Notes: generated by a model from the sequence alone, not told the origin. 49,922 nt of DNA from Candidatus Paraburkholderia kirkii (GCA_001189345.1 LFKV01000020.1:1-49922); one strand, 5' to 3'. Positions 1-10,221 are shown, counted from the stretch's first letter. Numbers and translations: made by a program.

Positions 1-566
1 CGCGACCGTCACCGCCATCGACGAGCAGGGCATTCACCTCGGACCGTGTTCTATCCGCTCGGCGGCGGCCAGGCGGGCGACGCGGGCACGTTCACGCTCG
101 CCGACGGCACGAAGATCGCGATCGCCGACACGCGCAAGGCGAAGTTCGAAGGCGCCACGCCCGATGACGCCGTGCACGTTCCGGCGTCCGCTCAGGAAGC
201 CGCCCTGGCGAAGCTGAGGCCGGCGACAGGCTCAGCGCTAAAATCGACTGGGAGCAGCGATATCGGCGGATGCGGCTGCATACGGCGAGCCATCTGATCT
301 GCACGGTGCTGCCGTATCCGGTCGACGGCTGCAGCATCACGACGGAGTACGCGCGCCTCGATCTGGCGACGGTCGAGCCGATCGAGCGCGAGACGCTGGA
401 AGCGAAGCTGAACGAACTGATCGGCGGCTCGCACGACGTGCGCACCGAATGGATCACCGACGACGAAATGGCCGCGCGCCCCGAGTTCGTGCGCACGATG
501 AGCGTGAAGCCGCCGATGGGCCTCGGCCGCGTGCGTTTGCTGCGCATCGAGAACGTGGATCTGCGT
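1..566 (+). pseudogene. Alanyl-tRNA editing protein (AlaX-like), broken
   Basis: AlaX proteins hydrolyse mischarged Ser- or Gly-tRNA(Ala) in trans. The window opens inside the gene. The text reads ATVTAIDEQGIHL, then shifts frame near position 41 (apparent 4-base loss) into VFYPLGGGQAGDAG, the conserved GGGQ.xD motif. It shifts again near 222 (one missing G in AKLRPG-DRLSAKIDW) into MRLHTASHLI, the first zinc-binding HxxxH region. The protein is then cut after RIENVDL at about 564, where sequence typical of an IS66 end starts. The family continues here with a Cys-containing CGGTH motif that completes the zinc site, so the remnant lacks it. Two frameshifts plus truncation make it non-functional. 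The identity is confident from motif order; the true start lies outside the window. Confidence 0.8.
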
Positions 567-644
567 AAGCGCTCGATCTGTACCGTTGTCTCGCTCTAGG
601 TAGAAGATGCAATCATCAGTCGCAACGGACACGATTGACCGACA

Positions 645-1087
645 GTGTCCACGAACTGCGGAGAATGGACACAGTGTCTCAGACAGTCGAATTGCCAGAC
701 AGTAGAATTGCCGGCCAAGCGCCAGAACCGGCGGCATCCGTTGGAATGGAAACGAACGGTCGTCGAGCAGACATTTGAACCAGGAGCCTCGGTCGCTCGG
801 GTCGCCCGCGACAACAACGTCAATGCCAACCAGGTATGGGCGTGGCGCAAACTGTACGCGCAGGGCCTGCTGGTCGAAGATGCTCAGACGCAGGCCATGT
901 TGCCTGTTGTTGTCGATGTTCAGCCCGATCGGGCAACTGACCATCTGCCGGATTCGACGAAGTTGTGCAGGCCGCTCCAGTTACTACGAGCGGCAGGATT
1001 GAGCTTCAGCACGGCAATACTTCCGTCCGGATAGAAGGCACGCCCGACGCGACGATCTTGCGCCTGGTACTCGAGCGGCTTCTCTGA
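645..1087 (+). pseudogene. IS66 Orf1 (TnpA accessory protein), frameshifted
   Basis: This is the small helix-turn-helix accessory protein of IS66 elements. The visible core is RRHPLEWKRTVVEQTFEPGASVARVARDNNVNANQVWAWRKLYAQGLL (residues about 28-75), the usual winged HTH with the NxNQVWxWRKLY signature. One base is lost near 962 (AAG TT-GTG), so the frame runs into unrelated residues. The correct C-terminus (GRIELQHGNTSVRIEG, then ATILRLVLERLL) resumes in the next frame and ends at the TGA at 1085-1087. That stop overlaps the ATG of orf2, the normal coupled arrangement. The start is uncertain: a GTG at 645 opens the frame. Confidence 0.75.
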
Positions 1088-1434
1088 TGATCGGCCTGCC
1101 TGCAAATACGCGGATCTGGATCGCCGCAGGCGTCACTGACATGTGATCCGGCTTTAATGCGCTTGCAGCGAAGGTGCAGACAGTGCTTGAGAAGGATCCG
1201 TACGGTGGCCAGGTTTTTATCTTCAGAGGGCGCCGTGGTGACCTTATGAAGGCGTTGTACTGGAGCGATGGCGGCCTATGTCCGTTTGCAAAGCGCCTTG
1301 AGAAAGGACGTTTTGCATGGCCACGTGCTGACACTGGTGTTGTGGCGCTGACAACGGCTCAACTGGCGCTGCTTCTCGAAGGGTTTGACTGGCGCGAACC
1401 GATCGAGGCAGCACGCCCGCGCAGCGCTTTGTAA
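1087..1434 (+). pseudogene. IS66 Orf2 (TnpB), nonsense mutation
   Basis: TnpB is the second IS66 accessory protein, of unknown biochemistry but required for transposition. The ATG at 1087 overlaps the stop of orf1. The frame reads MIGLPANTRIWIAAGVTDM and then TGA at 1144-1146, followed in the same frame by SGFNALAAKVQTVL, DPYGGQVFIFRGRRGD and LEKGRFAWP, all typical of the family. Family members have Arg before SGF, so a CGA-to-TGA change is likely. Length and C-terminus (to the TAA at 1432-1434) are otherwise normal. Internal re-initiation cannot be excluded but would give a truncated protein. Confidence 0.8.
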
Positions 1435-1485
1435 ACGTCAGTTACCTGATGATCCGCGTGCAGCAGACAGTCGTAAACTGCTGCC

Positions 1486-2517
1486 ATGGATCTGACCGGT
1501 AGCGACCTGCCCGACGACATCGATGATCTGAAGCTGAGGATCGCGAAGTTGCGTCGCATGCAGTTCGGTCGCAATCATCTGGAACGCGAAGAGCGCATGC
1601 ACCGTCCGGCCGAAGAACGTTGCCCCGGCTGCGGTGGCACGCTCAAGCCACTGGGCGAAGACATATCCGAGCAGCTCGAATCCAAACTCGCCTGTTCGTG
1701 CTGTGACTGCATCGTGCAGGCTGCCGCGCCGAGTCGTCCAATTGACCGGGGCCTTCCTGGGCCTGCATTGCTCGCACATATCGCGACATCGAAGTTTGCC
1801 TATCACATCCCGCTCTATCGGCAATCTGTCATGTACGCGCGCGATGGCGTCGAGATTGAGTCGGGCACCATGTGCCACTGGCTGGGCAGCCAGACATGGC
1901 TGCTCGATCCGCTGGTGGACGCAGTGCGCCGCTATGCGCTCGGTGGCACCAAGGTTCACGCCGACGACACGCCGTTGCCAGTGCTCGCGCCGGGCAATGG
2001 CAAGACGAAGACGGGGCGGCTCTGGGTATATGTGCGCGATGATTGGCCCAGTGGTTCGACTGAGGCTCCAGCAGTCTGGTTCGCTGATACACCGGATCGT
2101 CGCGGCGAACATCCGCAGCGACACCTTGCCAGCTTCAAGGGCGTACTGCAGGCTGACGCGTTTGCCGGCTACGCGGAACTCTACGCCGGTGGTCAGATCC
2201 GGGAAGCTGCGTGCCTGGCACATGCACGTCGAAAGCTGCACGATCTGCACGCTGTGCGACCGTCGTCGATTACCAACGAAGCACTCGAGCGCTTTGGCGC
2301 GCTCTATGGCATAGAGGAACACATTCACGGCAAGCCTCCGGGGGAACGGCTGCGAGTTCGCCAGACGCAGGCGGTGCCGCTGCTTGAGGATATGAAGCTC
2401 GGGCGGCACCTGGCGTCGTTCTTCTTCTCGTGCGACGTTCCGGTTACGGCCATTGCATGTGAACTTGGTGTGTCGCAGCAAGCGTTGATCCGCTTGCGTC
2501 CCGAAGGTCTGCATTAG
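1486..2517 (+). pseudogene. IS66 transposase TnpC, internally deleted and truncated
   Basis: The DDE transposase of the IS66 family is usually a little over 500 residues; this frame has 343. Recognisable blocks in order: the N-terminal KLRRMQFGR segment jumping to EERCPGCGG (the leucine-zipper region between them is missing), the zinc-finger-like CPGCGG...CSCCDC region, the catalytic part with VHADDTPLPVLAPG (first Asp) and LQADAFAGYAELY (second Asp), and AACLAHARRKLHDLH. After RVRQTQAVPLLEDMK the sequence no longer looks like TnpC, so the final catalytic Glu region is lost. Two deletions in one open frame make it inactive. Confidence 0.8.
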
Positions 2518-2582
2518 CTTCGTAATAGCGGCCTGGCGGCAGGTGCCCGCCATGAGCGGGGCCTGTCGGCGCCATGCGGCGG

Positions 2583-3803
2583 TCAGCCCGTCGCCGCGGC
2601 TTCCTGCGCCGAACGCGTCAGGTCGATTCCCCGGCGCTCACGGCTGAAGAAAATCAGCGCTGCGATCACCACCGCGACGACGCCCGCGACGATCGCCATC
2701 GCCATGCCGTAGTCGTTGTCGTGCGACGTGGCGATCGACGCCTGCATGGTCGCGTTCACTGCCGCGAGAAGATTGCCCAACTGATAGACGAGCCCCGGGA
2801 ATGTCGCGCGGATTTCGTCAGGCGAAATTTCGTTCAGATGCACGGGAATCACGCCCCACGCGCCCTGCACGGAAATCTGCATGAGGAATGCGCCGATCGC
2901 GAGCGCGACCGGACCGGTCGAGAGCGCCCAGAGATACAGGACCGGCAAGGCGATCAACGCCGCGATGAAGATCGCCACGCGCCGCCCGATCTTCTCCGAC
3001 AACGCCCCGAAGAACAGGCCGCCGCCGATCGCGCCGATATTCAGCACGATGGTGATGAGCGACACCGTATGCGGATCGAAATGATGCTGCTCGCGCAGGA
3101 ATGTCGGGTAAAGATCCTGCGTGCCGTGCGAGAAAAAGTTGAACGCGGTCATCAGCACGATCGCGTACAGGGACAGCGTCCAGTTCTGCTTGAGCGTTGC
3201 GATGAGGCCGGGGTGCTCGCGCTTTTCCATCGCGCGCCAGGCGGGCGACTCGGGCACGTGTGCGCGCACGTACATCACGAGCAGCGCGGGCGCGACGCCG
3301 ACGAAGAACATCCCGCGCCAGCCGACGAACTGATACAGCACGCCGAAGACGATCGACGCGAGGAGATAGCCGCTCGGATAACCCGCCTGCAGAAGCCCGG
3401 ATACGAAGCCGCGCGCGGAGGGCGGTACGGTTTCCATCGTGAGCGCGGAGCCGACGCCCCATTCGCCGCCCATCGCGATGCCGAAGAGCGCGCGCAGGAC
3501 CAGCAGCGTCGTGAGATTCGGCGAAAGGCCGGAGAGCAGCTCGAGCAGCGAGTAGCACGCGATATTGACCATCAGCGTGGGACGGCGGCCGAACTTGTCC
3601 GCGAGTCGACCGAAGATCAGCGCGCCGACGGGACGCATCGCCAGCGTGAGCGTGATCGCGAATGCGACCTCCGGGATCTTCGTATTGAATTCGGCGGCAA
3701 TGTCTTTCAATACGAAGACCATCAGAAAGAAATCGAATGCGTCGAGTGTCCAGCCCAAATACGCGGCAATCGTCACGTTTCTCTGTTCGCGCGTCCAGCT
3801 CAT
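2583..3803 (-). CDS. MFS metabolite:H+ symporter
   Basis: This is a major facilitator superfamily carrier of about 406 residues with 12 predicted membrane segments. The N-terminus reads MSWTREQRNVTIAAYLGWTL then DAFDFFLMVFVLKDI. The loop 2-3 signature GRLADKFGRRPTL and the loop 8-9 counterpart GALSEKIGRRVA are both present. The DAFDFF and GGEWGVG motifs resemble the sialate/lactate-type (SHS) group, which exchanges organic acids with protons; the substrate is not certain. I prefer the start at 3803 because GGAG lies nine bases upstream; in-frame ATGs also exist at 3809 and 3818. The gene is intact, unlike its neighbours. It is divergent from the broken GMC dehydrogenase and may have taken up or exported a product of that pathway. 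Confidence 0.8.
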   Translation of the reverse strand: MSWTREQRNVTIAAYLGWTLDAFDFFLMVFVLKDIAAEFNTKIPEVAFAITLTLAMRPVGALIFGRLADKFGRRPTLMVNIACYSLLELLSGLSPNLTTLLVLRALFGIAMGGEWGVGSALTMETVPPSARGFVSGLLQAGYPSGYLLASIVFGVLYQFVGWRGMFFVGVAPALLVMYVRAHVPESPAWRAMEKREHPGLIATLKQNWTLSLYAIVLMTAFNFFSHGTQDLYPTFLREQHHFDPHTVSLITIVLNIGAIGGGLFFGALSEKIGRRVAIFIAALIALPVLYLWALSTGPVALAIGAFLMQISVQGAWGVIPVHLNEISPDEIRATFPGLVYQLGNLLAAVNATMQASIATSHDNDYGMAMAIVAGVVAVVIAALIFFSRERRGIDLTRSAQEAAATG

Positions 3804-4238
3804 TGCCATATTCTCCATTTTGAATAGTTCGATTGGCGAGCGTTGCAATGCGGCAGCAATAAATGACCCGGCTGCGGCACGGCCGGCCCGCGGCCATGCG
3901 CACGGACAAGTGTACACCGCCGGTTAATCGGCTGCTTAAGCAAGTGGGCGAATACCGGTCGGAGATCAGGCGAATATGAATTGGGGAATGCGGGATTGAT
4001 TCATTTTCAATTCGGCGTTCGAAAAATAGAATATGAAACGAAAGAAAATGGAATGGAAAACGAAGGACTGAAAGAATGTCACGCGATCGTTCAATACGAC
4101 GCCGCGCGCCGGTCTCCCCACCCGAAGCTCCCCCGTGCCCACCCGTTTTGATCGTTGAAGAGCCCGATCGCGCATCGTACGCTTGACGGACTGCTCGCTC
4201 AGCTGCACGCGAGACGCGATTTCGACATCGGAGACGAC
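3804..4238. other. AT-rich divergent intergenic region
   Basis: This stretch separates the MFS gene from the divergent GMC dehydrogenase remnant. Its middle part (about 3960-4090) is clearly richer in A and T than the surroundings, as expected for back-to-back promoters. I cannot assign a convincing -35/-10 pair or an operator, and I see no supported gene. Confidence 0.4.
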
Positions 4239-5940
4239 ATGAACGAATCGGCGCGACGGCAGGCGGTCGCTGGTGACAACGATCAGTATGACTACATAGT
4301 GGTGGGAGTGGGTTCGGCGGGATGCGCGGTCGCTGGCCGGCTCGCCGAACTTCCCGGCGTGACGGTCCCGGCGTGACGGTCGCATTGCTGGAGCCGGGAC
4401 CGGACGACCATCACTTCATGGTCTGGACACCGACGGGCGTGGCGAAACTCGCCGTCGAAGCGGGCCCGCGCAACTACGAGTATCGCACCGTGCCGCAGGG
4501 GGCGCTGAACCACCGCACGTCGTTTCAGCCGCGCGGCAAGGGCCTCGGCGGCAGTTCTTCGATCAACGGCATGGTGTACATCCGCGGGCATCGCAATGAC
4601 TATGACCGCTGGGCTCGTCTCGGTTGCGCCGGCTGGAGCTATGAGGACGTGCTGCCTTACTTTCGTCGCGCCGAGAGCAACGAGCTTCGCGCGCGGGCCC
4701 GCGAACCCGTATCACGGCGTGGACGGCCCGCTGTACGTGAGCGACCAGCGCACGCTGAATCCCTTTAGCCAGCGTTTCATCGAGGCGGCGGTGCAAGCCG
4801 GCATGAAGATCAATCACGACTTCAACGGGGAGCACCAGGAAGGGGTAGGCCTGTACCAGGTTACGCAGTACATGGGCGAGAGATGGAATACCGCGCGCGC
4901 CTATCTTCACCGCGGCAACGCCGCCGACAAGTCGCACAGCGGCCGCCGCCCGGGGCTCGCCGTGATGACGGGCACGGTCGCCTTGCGCGTGGAGTTCGAG
5001 GGCAAGCGGGCAACGGGCGTGCGCATCGTGCGCGATGGCGTCGAGCGCAGTCTGCGGGCCAGGCGGGAAGTGATCCTGAGCGCGGGTGCGTTCAATTCGC
5101 CGCAATTGCTCATGGCTTCCGGCGTCGGGCCGGGCGCGCACCTGCGCGAGTTCGGCATTCCGGTCGTGCACGATCTGTTCGGCGTCGGCGAGAACCTGCA
5201 GGATTACATCGACGTGACGATCAGGAAGGAAGTGCCGTCGGCCGATCTGTACGGCTACTCGCAGCGCAACATTATGCGCATGATTCCGGAACTGATGCGC
5301 TATCGGCGCGATCGCTCGGGCATGTTCTCGTCGAACGTGGTCGAGGCGGGCGGCTTCATGCGCACGAGCCCGGACCTTCCCGAACCCGATCTGCAATTCG
5401 CCTTCATCCTCGCGCTGCTGGGCAATCGCGGCAAGGACCGCGACAAGAAGATGCCGCCCGGCTTATAGCTGTCACGCAACCAATCTTCGCCCGAAAAGCC
5501 GCGGTGTCGTCCGGCTCAAGTCGGCCGATCCGCGCGAGGCACCGCTCATCGATCCGCGCTATCTGAGCGTCGAGGCGGACATGGACAGTCTGGTGGCCGG
5601 CGTGCGGCTCACCCGCAGGATCTATGCACAGCCCACGCTTGCCGAGGCGGGCGGCCGCGAGCTGCTGACCGACGACTTCGGACCGGGAGAAGGGAACGAG
5701 GAGGCGATTCGTGCCTACATTCGCGAGCACGCGGACACGCTGTTCCATCCCGTCGGCACCTGCAAGATGGGCGTGGACGACGCGGCCGTGGTCGATCCGG
5801 CGCTGCGCGTGCGGGGCGTCGAGGGCCTGCGCGTAGCCGACGCCTCGATCATGCCCACGCTGATTGGCGGCAATACGAATGCGCCGACTATCATGATTGC
5901 CGAGAAGGCGGCGGACCTCATTCGTGCGTCTGCGCATTGA
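4239..5940 (+). pseudogene. GMC oxidoreductase (choline/alcohol dehydrogenase-like), three frameshifts
   Basis: GMC oxidoreductases are FAD enzymes that oxidise alcohols; members of this branch act on choline or on medium-chain alcohols. The start at 4239 gives an N-terminus with YDYIVVGVGSAGCAVAGRLAE (Rossmann GxGxxG). Lesion 1 near 4365 is a 14-bp tandem duplication (CCGGCGTGACGGTC). Frame 2 carries FQPRGKGLGGSSSINGMVYI and breaks near 4690. Frame 3 runs from NPYHGVDGPLYV to DRDKKMPPG, including LSAGAFNSPQLLMASGVGP, and ends at a TAG at 5466 after a one-base shift. Frame 4 continues YSCHATNLRPKSRG to the C-terminus with the catalytic HPVGTCKMG and the NTNAPTIMIAEKAADLI ending. All family blocks survive and only the frame is broken, so decay is recent. 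It precedes an alkyl sulfatase remnant on the same strand. Confidence 0.85.
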
Positions 5941-5997
5941 TGAACGGCGCCAGGCCGCACTGCGAACGGGCCGCCTGGTAGACGCGGGAGAACATTC

Positions 5998-7296
5998 ATG
6001 CTGAATCAGGAAACCCTGGACGCGGCATTCCGGCCGCTGCCGGCGACCGCCGCAACTTCCGCGGCACACGAACGTGTCTTGCGCGACTTGCCGCCGGACG
6101 ATCCGCAGGAGGAAGCCGACGCCCGGCGCGGCTTCATGGGCCACGGTTCCCGAGGCCGAAGTGCGCGACGCTTACGGGCAACGGGTATGGAGTCTCGCCG
6201 ACTACGCCTTTCTCGAAACGCCTGAGGCGCCGGCGACAGCTCATCCCGCGTTGTGGCGTCACGCGCGGTTGAACACGCTGCATGGCCTCTTCAAGGTGAC
6301 GGAGCGCATCTACCAGGTGCGCGGTTTTCGATATCTCGAACGTCACGTTCGTCGAGGGCGATAGCGAACTGATCGTCATCGATTCGCTCACGTGCAGGGA
6401 AACCGCGGCGGCCGCGCTCGAGCTCTACCATGCGCACCGTCCGAAGCGCGCCGTCGTGGCCGTGATCTACAGCCATACTCATGCCGATCATTTCGGCGGC
6501 GTGCGCGGCGTCACGAGCGAAGCGGACGTGCGGGCCGGGCGGACGGCGATCATCGCACCGGCGGGGTTCATGGAGGCGGCCGTTTCCGAGAACGTGCTCG
6601 CGGGTACGGCAATGGTACGTCGCTCGCAGTTCCAGTTCGGACATACGCTTGCGCGCAATGCCTGTTGCCAGATCGACGCGGGCATGGGCAAGACCATGCC
6701 TCGCGGGACCATTACGCTGATTCCGCCCACGCAGTTGATGATGGGTGGCGCAGGCGATGAATCATCTCGTGTTCGCCCGGCCCGACTTTCGCGAAGCGCG
6801 TGAACTCGGCGCAGCCGCGCTCGAGCAGATGGGCTACCAGGCGGAATTGGCCACCTGGCGCAACGCGTTCCTGCTCGGTATGCGCGAGTTGCGCGAAGGA
6901 AACGAGGGATCGGCGCAATTCGCTCGCCGCAGCCGCGACATGGTGTGCGCCATCACCGAGGAAATGTTTTTCGATTGTCTGGCTGTCCGTGTCGACGGAC
7001 GGTGAGCCAGCATCTGAATATGCGGATCGACTGGGTGTTCACGGACCTCGGTAAGCGCTTCGCCCTGAATCTTCAGCACGGTGCATTGACCGTATCGGGA
7101 ACGAGTACGCGACCGCCGCAGGCCGAGGTCGCCATGACGCGTGAAACGCTGAACCTGATTCTGTGCGGCGAAACGGGCTTCATGGACGCCCTGCAAGGAC
7201 GGGAGCATCGCATTGCAGGGTGATGGCGGTCTTTTCAAGAAGCTGCAGGCGACGCTCGACCAGTTCGACGGCCAGTTCAACGTCGTCGAGCCGTGA
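5998..7296 (+). pseudogene. Alkyl/aryl sulfatase (SdsA1-like), broken
   Basis: This is a type III alkyl sulfatase: a metallo-beta-lactamase-fold hydrolase with a C-terminal SCP2-like domain that releases the alcohol from alkyl sulfate esters such as detergents. The frame MLNQETLDAAFRPLPA breaks near 6140, continues as ATVPEAEVRDAYGQRVWSL, and breaks again near 6325 into DISNVTFVEGD-like sequence. The zinc motif SHTHADHFGGVRG follows at about 6470. After ITLIPPTQL a central part is deleted near 6740 and the text resumes with MNHLVFARPDFREAREL, MGYQAELATWRN and the SCP2-like end (LNLILCGETGFMDALQG ... DQFDGQFNVVEP, stop at 7294). Active family members have roughly 650 residues; far less remains. 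An alcohol product could have fed the GMC enzyme upstream. Confidence 0.85.
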
Positions 7297-7436
7297 TGCC
7301 GACGCGTGCATGGAGAAGGCGCCCCCATTGATCGCGAGTGGTTTCCAAAGGCCGCCGCGAACGGCGGAGCTATGGATGCGCGCGCTGCTCAGTGCTACGT
7401 CCGATGATGATCCGGGATGGCGTTCACTGATGCGTC

Positions 7437-7471
7437 GCCCGGCTATGCGCCTTGCATACGCATAGCCGGGC
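7437..7471 (+). terminator. Strong hairpin after the sulfatase remnant
   Basis: A perfect 13-bp stem (GCCCGGCTATGCG / CGCATAGCCGGGC) with a 9-base loop lies about 140 bases after the sulfatase stop. The following TTCTATAA is only weakly T-rich. It could be a terminator or a repeated intergenic palindrome. It separates the sulfatase region from the promoter of the receptor/CobW locus. Confidence 0.5.
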
Positions 7472-7631
7472 GCTTCTATAACTTGCGGCACTGCCATGTG
7501 CAGTGCGTCCCTGCTTGCCCGTGTCTCGGGCATCGGACAAAGCGAGTCGGTGGCCCATGCGAAACGCTGCGATCGGACGGCCTGTCACGTCCGGTATCTG
7601 TCAAACATCTTCCTTTACGCTATAAAGGCAA

Positions 7632-7640
7632 TGATATAAT
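7632..7640 (+). promoter_or_regulatory. Extended -10 promoter for the receptor/CobW locus
   Basis: TGATATAAT matches an extended -10 element (TGnTATAAT) exactly. Upstream there is only a poor -35 candidate (TTTACG at 7614, 15-base spacing). Transcription would start around 7646, at the beginning of the folded leader that precedes the TonB-dependent receptor. The AT-rich site could also sit under a metal-responsive repressor, but I do not see a full palindromic Zur or Fur box. Confidence 0.5.
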
Positions 7641-7644
7641 AGTC

Positions 7645-7738
7645 CGCCTCCCTGTTGGAGGCGAACTATTCCCCGATAGGGGAGCCCGGGCTTGTCCACG
7701 TCGCGCAACGATATATTGTTGCGCGACTGACACGGACA
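7645..7738 (+). promoter_or_regulatory. Structured 5' leader with consecutive hairpins
   Basis: Within about 95 bases of leader there are consecutive perfect stems: CGCCTCC/GGAGGCG (7645-7651 with 7657-7663), TCCCC/GGGGA (7670-7674 with 7679-7683), the palindrome AGCCCGGGCT (7683-7692), and GTCGCGCAAC/GTTGCGCGAC (7700-7709 with 7718-7727), the last enclosed by TGTCC/GGACA (7693-7697 with 7734-7738). The receptor start (GTG at 7769) follows 30 bases later. Such density suggests RNA-level control of the receptor. I do not recognise a known riboswitch class; the cobalamin-riboswitch core is not present. Confidence 0.5.
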
Positions 7739-7768
7739 GTACCAGCACGAATTATTCAAACAACGACC

Positions 7769-8954
7769 GTGAAAAAAGACCTGACACGCTTTTCCCGACG
7801 AGCCCTGCGGCTGTCGCCGCTTTCATTGGCCTAGATTGCGCTCCTAGCGCAGGCGCAGCAACAGGGCGCGGCCGCGGGTTCGGCTTCGGTGCCTGGCGGC
7901 GCGCTCGCGCCCGTTTTCGTCACCGCTAATCCGCTCGGCGATACCGATCTCATCGCGCCGGCCACCGCCCTGTACGGCGACGAGCTGACGCGTAGGCAGA
8001 CCAACTCGCTGGGCGAGACGCTCAATGGCCTGCCGGGCGTGTCCACGACGACCTATGGGCCGATGGTCGGCCGCCCGATCATCCGCGGCATGGACGGCGA
8101 CCGCATCCGTTTTCTGCAGAACGGCGTGGCGGCGGGACGCCTCGTCGCTCTCGTACGATCACGCCGTACCGCAGGAGCCGCTGACCATCGAACGCGTCGA
8201 GATCGTGCGCGGGCCGGCCGCGTTGCTGTACGGCGGCAACGCCATCGGCGGGGTGGTCAATAAGATCGACAACCTCATTCCGCGCGAGCCGATCAAGGGC
8301 GTGGACGGCGCGGTCGACGTGAGTTACGGCGGCGCCAACAACGCGCGCGCCGGCGCGGCCATGGTCGAAGGCGGTAACGGGCAGTTCGCCTTTCACGTCG
8401 ACGCCTTCGACCGGGAGACCAGCAAGGAGCGCATTCCCGGCTTCGCGCATTCGGACCGCCAGCGCGCGCTCGACGGCCCCGCCGATGCCCTGAACGAAGC
8501 GGTCTATCGCGGCGTGCGCGCGGAGTTCTACGGCATCGAGCTCGACGGTAAGTGGCGCGTGTACGAGCACGGCGCGCACCGGGTCGACGTGTCCCTGGTC
8601 GGCGATTACACGCACGCCCGCAACATGGACACCGGTCAGCCGCTGCCGCGCATCTCGCCGTTGCGCGCGACGGTCGCGGTCGATTACGGCTACGGGTCGT
8701 TCGGCGCGCGTGCGGAAATGGAGCACGCGTGGGCGCAGCATCGCGTGCCCGAGGACGATCTGCCGACCGCGAGCTATACGCGGCTCGGCTTGATGCTCAC
8801 CTACAGCTTCCACGTCGGCACGACCAACTGGCTCGCCTATGTGCGCGGCGACAACCTGACCAACCAGGACATCCGCTATGCGAGCTTGGTCGTGCGCGAT
8901 ATCGCGCACGAAGGCGGCCGCAGCGTGATGGTCGGCTTGCGCACGACGTTCTAG
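7769..8954 (+). pseudogene. TonB-dependent outer-membrane receptor (ZnuD-like), broken
   Basis: TonB-dependent receptors import scarce metals or metal complexes across the outer membrane. The GTG at 7769 begins a signal-peptide-like MKKDLTRFSRRALRLSPLSLA, interrupted by TAG at 7832. The plug domain follows (VFVTANPLGDTD, LNGLPGVSTTTYGPMVGRPI, IRGMDGDRIRFLQNGV). A 2-base loss near 8145 shifts the frame to ASSLSYDHAVPQEPL, IERVEIVRGPAALLYGGNAI. After GFAHSDRQRALDGPAD the barrel jumps to LNEAVYRGVRAEFYG, so several hundred residues of strands are missing. The C-terminus (NWLAYVRGDNLTNQDIRY ... SVMVGLRTTF, aromatic end) is intact. The sequence style and the adjacent CobW genes suggest a ZnuD-type zinc receptor; the substrate is inferred. 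Confidence 0.8.
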
Positions 8955-9014
8955 CACGCATGGTTCGCGCGCGCATCGTCCGGCGCACGCGCGCTGACAG
9001 ACAAGGAGCAACTC

Positions 9015-10221
9015 ATGGATTCACGACTGCCGGTCACCGTTCTTTCCAGCTTCCTTGGCGCGGGCAAGACCACGCTGCTCAATCACATCCTCCACAACCG
9101 CGAAGGGCGGCGCGTCGCGGTGATCGTCAACGACATGAGCGAGGTCAACATCGACGCGGCGCTCGTGCGCAACGGCGGCGCGCAGCTCTCCCGCACCGAC
9201 GAGAAGCTCGTCGAAATGAGCAATGGCTGCATCTGCTGCACGCTGCGCGAAGATCTGCTGCTCGAGGTGAACCGGCTTGCGAAGGAAGGGCGCTTCGACC
9301 AGCTGGTGATCGAATCGGCGGGCATCTCCGAGCCGCTGCCGGTGGCCGAGACCTTCACCTTCGCCGACGAAGGCGGCCAAAGCCTTTCCGATGTCGCGCG
9401 TCTGGACACGATGGTCACGGTCGTCGATGCCTTCAATTTCCTGCGCGACTACAGCTCTCAGGAAAGCCTGCAGTCGCGCAGCGAATCGCTCGGCGAGGAA
9501 GACCATCGCACGGTCGTCGATCTGCTGATCGAGCAGGTCGAGTTCTGCGACGTGATCGTGCTCAACAAGATCGACCTCGTCGACGAGGCGGCGCGCGCGT
9601 CTGATGGCGATTCTGCGCGGTCTCAGTCCGCGCGCCCGCATCGAAGTGTCGGAGTTCGGGCGCGTGCCGCTCGATCGCGTGCTGGACACGAAACTGTTCG
9701 ACTTCGAGGAGGCGGCCGAAGCACCCGGATGGCTCAGGGAGATGCGCGGCGAGCACAAGCCGGAAACCGAGGAATACGGCATCGGCAGCTTCGCGTGGCG
9801 CGCGCGGCGGCCGATGCATCCGCAGCGCTTCTAGGATCTGATCAACGGCGAGTGGCTCGGCGTGGTGCGCTCGAAAGGCTTCTTCTGGCTCGCGAGCTGG
9901 CCGACTCACGCGGGATCGTGGTCGCAGGCGGGCGCGGTGTGCCGTCATGGCGCGGCGGGGCTGTGGTGGGCCGCGGTGCCGAAGGAGCACTGGCCGACGG
10001 ATCCCGAGTCGCTCCGGTTCATCGAGCGCGAATGGGATCCGAACGTCGGCGATGCACGTCAGGAGATCGTGTTGATCGGCATCGACATGGACGAGACCGA
10101 CTTGCGGCGGCGCCTGAATGCGTGCCTGCTGACGGATGCGGAGATGGCCGAAGGGCCCGCTGGCTGGATGAGGTTCGCGGACCCGTTTCCGGCGTGGGGC
10201 GGTGTGGCCGGGGAGGCTTGA
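9015..10221 (+). pseudogene. CobW/G3E-family GTPase (metallochaperone) 1, broken
   Basis: G3E P-loop GTPases of the CobW/COG0523 group deliver metals, often zinc, to client proteins. The ATG at 9015 is preceded by AAGGAG. The Walker A is [18 protein letters not shown], followed by [14 protein letters not shown] and the metal-binding [14 protein letters not shown] (CxCC), then [15 protein letters not shown] and the G4 motif VLNKIDLV. A shift near 9600 takes the frame to [20 protein letters not shown] at 9832 ([18 protein letters not shown], probably a former Tyr codon) cuts the C-terminal CobW_C domain, which otherwise continues in frame to the TGA at 10219. The length is full, about 400 codons, so only two lesions inactivate it. 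It belongs to the same decayed locus as the receptor and the second CobW gene. Confidence 0.85.

Larger units (their letters stand above)
565..2517 (+). mobile_element. IS66-family element, degenerate
   Basis: The left end reads GTAAGCGCTCGATCTGTACC, typical of IS66-family termini, and begins exactly where the AlaX reading frame is broken. Inside are the three IS66 genes in normal order: orf1 (TnpA), orf2 (TnpB), tnpC. All three are damaged. I find no matching inverted copy of the left end after tnpC, so the right end is probably deleted and the last residues of tnpC are replaced by unrelated sequence. The element is therefore immobile. The right boundary is only the end of the residual open frame. 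Confidence 0.75.

Noticed and set aside
7614..7650. Zur or Fur box upstream of the receptor
   Set aside because: The AT-rich stretch lacks a full palindrome; it is better explained as an extended -10 element.
7645..7738. Cobalamin riboswitch before the receptor/CobW genes
   Set aside because: CobW and TonB receptors suggested it, but the conserved riboswitch core sequences are absent; only simple hairpins are seen.
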